Source of the DNA: Collybiopsis luxurians FD-317 M1
Lineage: Eukaryota > Basidiomycota > Agaricomycetes > Agaricales > Omphalotaceae
Assembly (NCBI GenBank): GCA_000827265.1
Contig: KN834792.1
Coordinates: forward strand, 310,001-374,000
DNA: 64,000 nt
Direction: 5' to 3'
A program made the translations under genes and the position numbers. The notes below the pieces were generated by a model that was not told the origin of the DNA, ran no database searches, and saw nothing but the letters and a program-made list of their open reading frames with translations. Position 1 is the first letter of the stretch. Every line of letters begins with the position of its first letter. Positions 59,101-64,000 of this stretch are shown piece after piece.

Positions 59101-60883
59101 CTTTATAAGCTTGTGGGATTCAGGGACTGGAGCCCACAAACGACTGCTGTTTAGGGCATCTGAAGAGACAAATATGTTTCTTCCTATAATAACAACTTCA
59201 CCTGATCACAAGTATCTGGGTTTGTCAATCCCTTCTATACAGCTCCTTTGGGATACAAAGACTTGGAATCAAGTCAGTTCTACCCCATCTCCGAATCCAT
59301 TCTATCGCAGTTTTGCATTGTCAAATAAGCACTACCTAATTGGGTCGGAAGTACGAGAAATCTCTAATGAACTTGTTGTCCTTGCAAATTTGGGCATTGA
59401 TCCATTGCGCGTTGCTTCAGCTGGTTTCTCCAAAAACAGCGATATTCTTGCATTGGCACTAACCCAAGGCCTCATTGAGGTATGGAGAGTACCATCAGGA
59501 ACACGATTAACTTCCCTCCAACTACCTTCCTTCCCCCGATTCATGCAGCCACCTTTGCCTGCAATTGCTTTCTCTCCTACTGCTAGCCTGATTGCAGTTG
59601 CATATGGCCCTGACCTTCATTTCTTCTCTCTGGAAAATGACATACTTCAGGAGCTGTGGGTTTACAAAAGCCAGTATGTAGGGTCAATGAGAACTCCAGT
59701 ATTTTCTCCTGGTGGTCAATATATCGCATGCAAATTCGAAAATGGAATTACCCATGTCTGGTCTACTGCTGCAGTGCTGGGCTCTAAAGTGGTGTACAGT
59801 GCAAATGAATTGCCCTTGCATGAGGACGAGCCAAGTTGCGTGGCATTCATGGCGAATAACCGTTTCTGTGTGACTGGGACCTCTGGTGGCTACTTTTCAA
59901 TGTGGGACTGCGACACAGGATTGCGTGTACAGACCTGGGGCACCAGCAATTACCCCAGAGTCAAAGCAGTGGTTTCCAGCTCCAATGGCAGATATCTAGC
60001 TTCTTCAAGAAGTTGTGATGCATCTATCTGGTCTTTTTTGAATGCAGATGCTCCTAAATGTGAAGTAGTAATTCCAGCACCTCAGGAGACAGAAATTTCT
60101 GCTTCTTATGTACATGCGACCAACTTCAATGCAGATGGCACTATGCTCGCTATAGTGACCGGTTTTGTAGTGGATATCTGGACAGTTACAGAATCTAGTG
60201 GGTGGCAGAGACTCGTCCAGTTTAGAACACCCGGGGTTGGATTTGAAGATAATATCGCTATTGCAACGGATTTCAATGACCCAGATTTCTTACTAGACGC
60301 CATGCACCTTGACATAAACTGGCTGGCTTGCCATTACCATATGCTCAAAGTTTCCCCTCCACCCCATCTATACGGGAAAGTATCGGAAGATGAATATCTG
60401 CAGGACTTTCGAAGCCCGTTTTTGTGGCAGAAGGCGCGCAAGGCAGGTACACCGTGGAGATCTCACCATTTTCACTGGCAGCTGTCCTTTAGCCCTGACA
60501 ACAAGTATATTCTCGCGCCTTCCGGAATTTATGAGATTGCCACTGGGCAAGAGATAGTTAACTATCGAGGTGTTTTTCGCCCTTGGGAACACACCGATTT
60601 ACTAGAGGCAGAAGTAAAGTATTTACAGAGCGATAACAAGGAGTATTACAAACGAAATGGGATGCTCAAGACGCTGCATCTCCTAGAAGACTATGGATGG
60701 ATAGCAGACGCCACTGGTCGCCGATGCTTCCGGATACCTCAGAGTCATTATGAAGATGATTGGCCGTGGGGTCCGTGGTATTCTCGTGCATCTGCAGGGG
60801 ATCGCTTTGTGTACTTATCTTACGAGGGTGACCTAGTCTTCGTTAATGTTCCAGATGCCGACGACGACGAACAGACGCAGTAG
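56138..60883 (+). CDS. NACHT-type STAND receptor with WD40-like repeats (NLR-like)
   Basis: Predicted cytosolic signal-transducing NTPase of the type linked in fungi to non-self recognition and programmed cell death. ATG 56138 (MKKTLHSLKTKFRG). A helical N-terminal domain of about 220 residues, then CLNGTRVTVLDDVQKW, Walker A NGAAGMGKTT, SFFCSRES, Walker B LVIDALDECDG, VFVSCRPAAYVE, HTFHASFPDYM and a winged-helix/superstructure region. An intron 58510-58603 joins WLQ to DAYHAVNELF. The remaining 760 residues form about nine degenerate WD-type blades (SFSPDEQSIVCTGSSIETFD, GLIEVWRVPSGTRL, GYFSMWDCDTGLRVQTWG). Exons 56138-56344, 56395-56850, 56906-56912, 56966-58509 and 58604-60883 give 1,497 aa. 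The GC donor at 56851 and the 7-nt exon are the least certain parts. Confidence 0.85.
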
Positions 60884-61589
60884 ATACCTTATCGTATCTT
60901 TACACTTTAGACAACTCATTTTTGGCTCATCCACTGAACATAGTTCGGCTCTCAGGTCGTAAGGGGAGTAAAATGACTGGATAATGGAGATTGTCCAAAG
61001 TCGAGCTTTGGGAGCGACGGCCCGCCTCAGATGAATAAATTGTGAATCTGTACCTTTAATGCCCTAAATATCTTTAGTGATTCTCACCTTCTATAGCCAT
61101 ACCTCTTAAGGGTTTGCCCATACTCATTGAAAACGCAGCCACCATGTCGAGAGCCAACTGAGATTCATTTACGCATGCGGGTTACCTTTGGGTTACCATC
61201 AAGAGCTTCTCACAGGTACATATCAGGCTGCAATCAACAGTGGCATTTCCTGCTTCAAGTTGCACAAACTCACAACTGCCGAATGCTTGCTTATCGGCTT
61301 TTGCTTTGCGCAAAGTGCAAGGTCACTCAGCTGCTCTTCGGTGTGGACTGGTGAGCTGTAACCAGCAATGTATTACTTATCCCAGTGAACTAAGTTGTTC
61401 CGCACAGAGCATCTGCTGTGTTGTGTCTTATAATGAGGATTGGGGATCATTGATTGATTCAAATTTGGCACTGAAGACATGAATGGGACGCATCCTATAT
61501 ATACCTTAGCTTTAGACACACAATGATAAAGGAATAAGCACTGGCCTAGTTGAAACCATTCCCATTGTTGACTCGAGGCTTCCCAAAGC
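60884..61589. other. Intergenic; promoter of the DUF5648-type gene at its end
   Basis: No gene. TATATATA at 61497-61502 lies about 90 bp before the next ATG. About 61,430-61,590 recurs at 63,660-63,818 as a duplicated promoter. Confidence 0.55.
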
Positions 61590-63045
61590 ATGAATGCTCT
61601 CTTCCCTACTCTCGTTTTTACCATTTCGCGGCTCGCCACTGGTCTGGTAGGTGCATGCTCATCCTCAACTCGCAGACTGCTGAATTTGAACGCATCTTAG
61701 GCAGCATCTCCCACATGTGCAGACCCTTCCGCTCTCGTCCCTCTCTTCCGGTCCTCCAACGGCGCTACAGGAGACCATTTCTACACGACCAACTTGACTA
61801 AAAATAATGTAGTCGCCATAGCTGAAGATGGTTACTCGTTCGAAGGCGAGGCTGCCTTCGTTTGGACTACTCACCAACCAGGAACCATTCCCCTCTTTCG
61901 ACTCTATAACCCTCAAGAAAACGATCATTTCTACACCATATCCTCCGACGAAGTTCCCTGGATGGTGGGCTTGGGCTGGGGTTATGATACCGCTCCCAAC
62001 CATACAGCAGGATACGTCTATCCATACAGTATTTGTGGAGCTTCGCCTATATATCGTTTGTTCAACCCAACGTCAGTGAAGCACTTTTATACCATGAGTA
62101 TAGACGAGAGCACAACTGTGGCACAGTTGGGTTATCAGGACCAAGGGATTGCAGGTTACGCGATACTTCCCTCAGTCAATGGGACCGTTGTACCAGGATC
62201 CGCAACGCCTTTCCTCTTACCTACCTCTGTCTCTGCTTCCGCCGCGGCTCAGGTACGTACTCCTCTGGCGACTGAATTCAGTAATAAATAAATAACGGGC
62301 TTCCCTGTCCTTTTAGGCGTCTAGTTCGATATGCGCCAGCCCTAGCGATGCAACACCGCTCCTGCGTGCTTACAGCGGTAGTGCCTCTGACCACTTTTAT
62401 ACCACAAACTCGACCGAGATGAACAATGCACTGACCGGGTCCTATGCCTTCGAGGGTGACGCAGCATTTGTATGGACCTCACAGGAAGGCTCGACCGTTC
62501 CGTTGTACAGACTCTTCAGCCAGAGTCTGAGCGACCACTTTTACACCGTCGACCCTACTGAAGCTAACAATTCCCAAAGTTTGGGATACACATATGACAC
62601 TCCCACCGGTATCGCTGGATATGTCTATCCCTACAGTGTTTGTGGAGCCTCGCCTATATATCGGATGTGGAATAATGCAGTCAAGGACCATTTCTATACA
62701 ATGAGCATCACTGAAAGCGAGAACGCTACGGGATGGGTTATTGAGGGTATTGCGGGATACGCCCTCCTTTCTTCACCCGACGGCTCAGTACAGACTGTGA
62801 CGGCGTCTGCTTCGCCATTATTTCTTCCGGTGGAGACTGCCTCGGCAACTTCTGTTCAGTTGACGTTAATATCCTCTGGAATTTCGGTATCTACGTCGTC
62901 ATTTGGAACGGGAGAGTTCAGTCTTACGATAACTTCGAATTCCACCAGTTCTTCACATACTTCGAGCACAGCTGCAGTTCAGAAACCAATGTCGTATTTT
63001 GGAGCTCTCAGCACCATGGTATTTGCAGTCTGGGCATTATTATGA
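61590..63045 (+). CDS. Secreted DUF5648-type repeat protein with C-terminal anchor signal
   Basis: Exons 61590-61646, 61701-62252 and 62317-63045 join to 446 codons (445 aa). The signal peptide MNALFPTLVFTISRLATGL is interrupted by the first intron. Two homologous domains of about 150 residues follow, each with DHFYTTN, then FEGxAAFVWT, then IPLFRLYNPQENDHFYTI / VPLYRLFSQSLSDHFYTV, then GYVYPYSxCGASPIYR and KHFYTM / DHFYTM. A Ser/Thr-rich stretch and a hydrophobic end (YFGALSTMVFAVWALL) suggest a GPI anchor. The family is common in basidiomycetes and of unknown function; binding of a cell-surface or carbohydrate ligand is a guess. Confidence 0.88.
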
Positions 63046-63817
63046 TACTCACGGATTGCCTTGATCTATTTTGTCCGCGCCTATTCAAGGCATACATATG
63101 TCATCGTCGTTGCAAAATATTCATGTATATTCGTACAGTAAGACTAGATCTATGTTACACGCAATGGTACAATGAAAGCTTTATTGGATACATAGATTGT
63201 GCGGATTGTGTCACTTTTTCAACACTGGCATTGAAGGCACACACAACATATAGAAGTATTAACGTGGCGGGGCTAATGAGCGGTGGTATCACCATTTCAC
63301 CTCCTAGACCGCGTCTACGCCACGAGTCGACTAAAAGGTCAGAATTGAGAAGATATCAAAAGTAAGAAGAGCACGTACTCATAGGCTGTGTAAGAAAAAA
63401 ATTACAAAATATACCCATAATCTCCCATCCCAGCCTCCGATGCCACAATCATCCATAGCTCTTCCAAAGATCAAAATAGGGCCTTGAAATGTGAAGAATA
63501 ATGGAACAATGGGATCGAAACTTCTACACATGGCATGCATTGCAAATTCATGGAACAATCCCGATGCAAGAAAGGTACCAAATACTGCGTCTACATCTCC
63601 GGCGATCCACTTTCATAGGAAAACCACATACAACAATGCTGTGTTGAGTCTTCTTGACGGGACAGAATCATGAGGATTGATTGATTCAAATTTGGCACTG
63701 AAGATATGAATGGGGCGCATCTCTATATATACCTTAGCTTCAGACACACGATGATAAAGGAATAAGCACTGGCCTAGTTGAAACCATTCCGATCGCCTAC
63801 TTGAGGCTTCTTGAAGC
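63046..63817. other. Intergenic between DUF5648-type copies
   Basis: No gene supported. The last 160 bases are the duplicated promoter, including CTATATATACC near 63,722-63,732. Confidence 0.5.
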
Positions 63818-64000
63818 ATGAACGCCGCTCTCTTCCCTACTCTCGTTTTTATCATTTCGCGGCTCGCCACTGGTCTGGTAGGTGCATGCTCATCCTCAAC
63901 TCGCAGACTGCTGAATTTGAACGCATCTTAGGCAGCATCTCCCACATGTGCAGACCCTTCCGCTCTCGTCCCTCTCTTACGTTCCTTCAACAGTGCTACA
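63818..64000 (+). CDS. Second DUF5648-type gene, 5' part (cut by window end)
   Basis: ATG 63818 (MNAALFPTLVFIISRLATGL), the same first intron base for base as the copy at 61590, then AASPTCADPSALVPLLRSF. It has one extra codon in the signal peptide and a few substitutions. Tandem spacing to the first copy is 2,228 bp. The rest lies outside the window. Confidence 0.8.

Overview
The window looks like nuclear DNA of a filamentous basidiomycete, most probably an agaricomycete. Genes are packed on both strands and broken by many short introns (about 50-60 nt, GT-AG with some GC-AG). The repertoire also fits: a NACHT/WD40 STAND receptor, a DUF5648-type secreted repeat protein, an A-T-R carboxylate reductase beside a P450, and expanded families of secreted and seven-transmembrane proteins. 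All gene models were spliced by eye from the sequence; no search was run.

Layout. 1-9.3 kb: partial secreted protein; the divergent pair RPT5 (26S proteasome) and EAF6 (NuA4); a 22-exon Gly/Ser-rich secreted protein built from tandem exon+intron repeats; the divergent pair RRP40 (exosome) and VPS37 (ESCRT-I). 9.5-26.6 kb: four paralogous seven-TM genes, all on the minus strand, with their upstream DNA duplicated too. The array is split by a 4.1-kb hAT transposon that carries a nested hAT-type MITE and a tRNA-like SINE head. 26.6-39.6 kb: sparse DNA, a vacuolar Ca2+/H+ antiporter, three tandem relatives of the first secreted gene (the third broken), and a Ser-rich membrane protein. 39.6-46.9 kb: cytochrome P450 and A-T-R reductase, head to head, a candidate two-gene metabolic cluster. 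47-56 kb: Artemis/SNM1-like nuclease, tRNA-Pro with intron, dipeptidyl-peptidase 5, MRT4. 56-64 kb: NACHT-WD40 receptor, then a tandem pair of DUF5648-type genes, the second cut by the window end.

Housekeeping genes (RPT5, EAF6, RRP40, VPS37, MRT4, the nuclease, tRNA-Pro) alternate with fast-evolving accessory families. Most of the novelty is in duplicated blocks: the exon/intron minisatellite gene, the seven-TM array, the secreted family and the DUF5648 pair.
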